Shown here piece after piece: positions 59,280 to 59,441 of a DNA stretch of 59,441 nucleotides; within the stretch, counting starts at the first letter, position 1; every line of letters begins with the position of its first letter. The stretch comes from IMCC26256 sp046081705. GTDB lineage: Bacteria > Actinomycetota > Acidimicrobiia > IMCC26256. Location of the stretch: NCBI GenBank assembly GCA_046081705.1, contig JBJTWK010000088.1, forward strand, positions 1 to 59,441. The letters are read 5' to 3'. The notes beneath the pieces are model-generated. The model was not told the DNA's origin, searched no databases, and saw only the letters and a program-made list of their open reading frames with translations. The position numbers and the translations under genes were made by a program.

Positions 59280-59441
59280 TCACTCCGGGGCGGTGTCGTA
59301 GCCCGTCTCGAGGCCGAACGGCGGGTAGGCACCGAACACGCCGTGCTCGTGGAGGCCGTAGCCCACGAGGTCACCGAGTTCGAAGCGCGCAACGTGGTCG
59401 ACGATCCCGAACCACGCCCAGGTCTCGAGCTCCGCCATGGA
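59280..59441 (-). CDS. C-terminal end of an unidentified protein, cut by the window edge
   Basis: About 53 codons are visible, reading MAELETWAWFGIVDHVARFE and ending GLETGYDTAPE before TGA. The frame continues past the edge, so the Met is not necessarily the start. The Trp- and Gly-rich end (GYGLHEHGVFGAYPPFG) is not enough to name a family. Its stop lies 4 bp from the end of the convergent alcohol dehydrogenase gene. Confidence 0.6.
   Translation of the reverse strand, partial: SMAELETWAWFGIVDHVARFELGDLVGYGLHEHGVFGAYPPFGLETGYDTAPE

Noticed and set aside
1..59441. CRISPR array, prophage, integrative element or rRNA operon
   Set aside because: No regularly spaced repeats, no integrase, transposase or phage structural genes and no rRNA sequence were seen. 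Base composition and codon use are even across the window.

Overview
This window is a very GC-rich, densely packed chromosomal segment from an actinobacterium, most likely of the class Acidimicrobiia. That placement is an inference from several signs: many GTG starts, a CofC-type coenzyme F420 gene, an LLM flavin oxidoreductase, a DUF3039 protein, an IclR regulator divergent from leuCD, a GlnR-like orphan regulator, and many leaderless genes with a TANNNT box 6-10 nt before the start codon. I see no rRNA, prophage, insertion sequence or CRISPR array.

Layout. 1-8.3 kb: truncated ammonium transporter, GH38 alpha-mannosidase, the phospholipid-precursor genes plsC-gpsA with a coupled unknown gene, then cofC and a PIG-L deacetylase. 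8.4-9.5 kb: an HU gene without a tail, followed by a separate 56-residue Lys/Ala-rich 'tail' gene. 9.6-16.8 kb (minus): one compact unit, leader peptide/attenuator - leuB - ilvE - cimA - unknown - acyl-CoA dehydrogenase - gltX - tRNA-Gln - tRNA-Glu. 16.9-21.8 kb: a branched-chain amino-acid-type ABC transporter (lipoprotein, fused permease, two ATPases). 21.9-25.7 kb: greA, then a cation/proton antiporter fused to the regulatory half of GlnD, behind an orphan OmpR-type regulator with a degenerate receiver. 25.8-29.1 kb: an IclR regulator facing leuC-leuD-trmO-like. 29.2-32.5 kb: a small protein, a glycosyltransferase, and leuA with its own Leu leader peptide and attenuator. 32.5-45.5 kb: sunset-domain protein, mscL, serA, aspartate aminotransferase, D,D-carboxypeptidase, DEAD-box helicase, two SDRs, an EEP hydrolase, a GT39-like membrane protein and an alkaline-phosphatase-fold membrane protein. 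45.5-52.1 kb: a group 2 sigma factor, DUF2236, a phytoene-desaturase-like FAD enzyme, a glucosaminidase-like wall hydrolase, and small conserved proteins. 52.2-59.4 kb: a run of oxidoreductases (Gfo/Idh, aldo/keto reductase, LLM monooxygenase, ALDH, VOC, Zn-ADH) with a K+ channel, and the end of one more gene.

How the genes work together. Branched-chain amino acid synthesis dominates and is split over three units with three control devices: an Ile/Val-codon attenuator before leuB-ilvE-cimA, a Leu-codon attenuator before leuA, and an IclR-type regulator with a palindromic site at leuCD. The most unusual protein is the antiporter-GlnD fusion: a membrane ion exchanger carrying a pseudo-HD region and two ACT domains, next to a GlnR-like regulator, which suggests ion exchange tied to nitrogen status. 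Two divergent gene pairs share one symmetric 7-bp -10 element (TAGNGTA) that serves leaderless genes in both directions.
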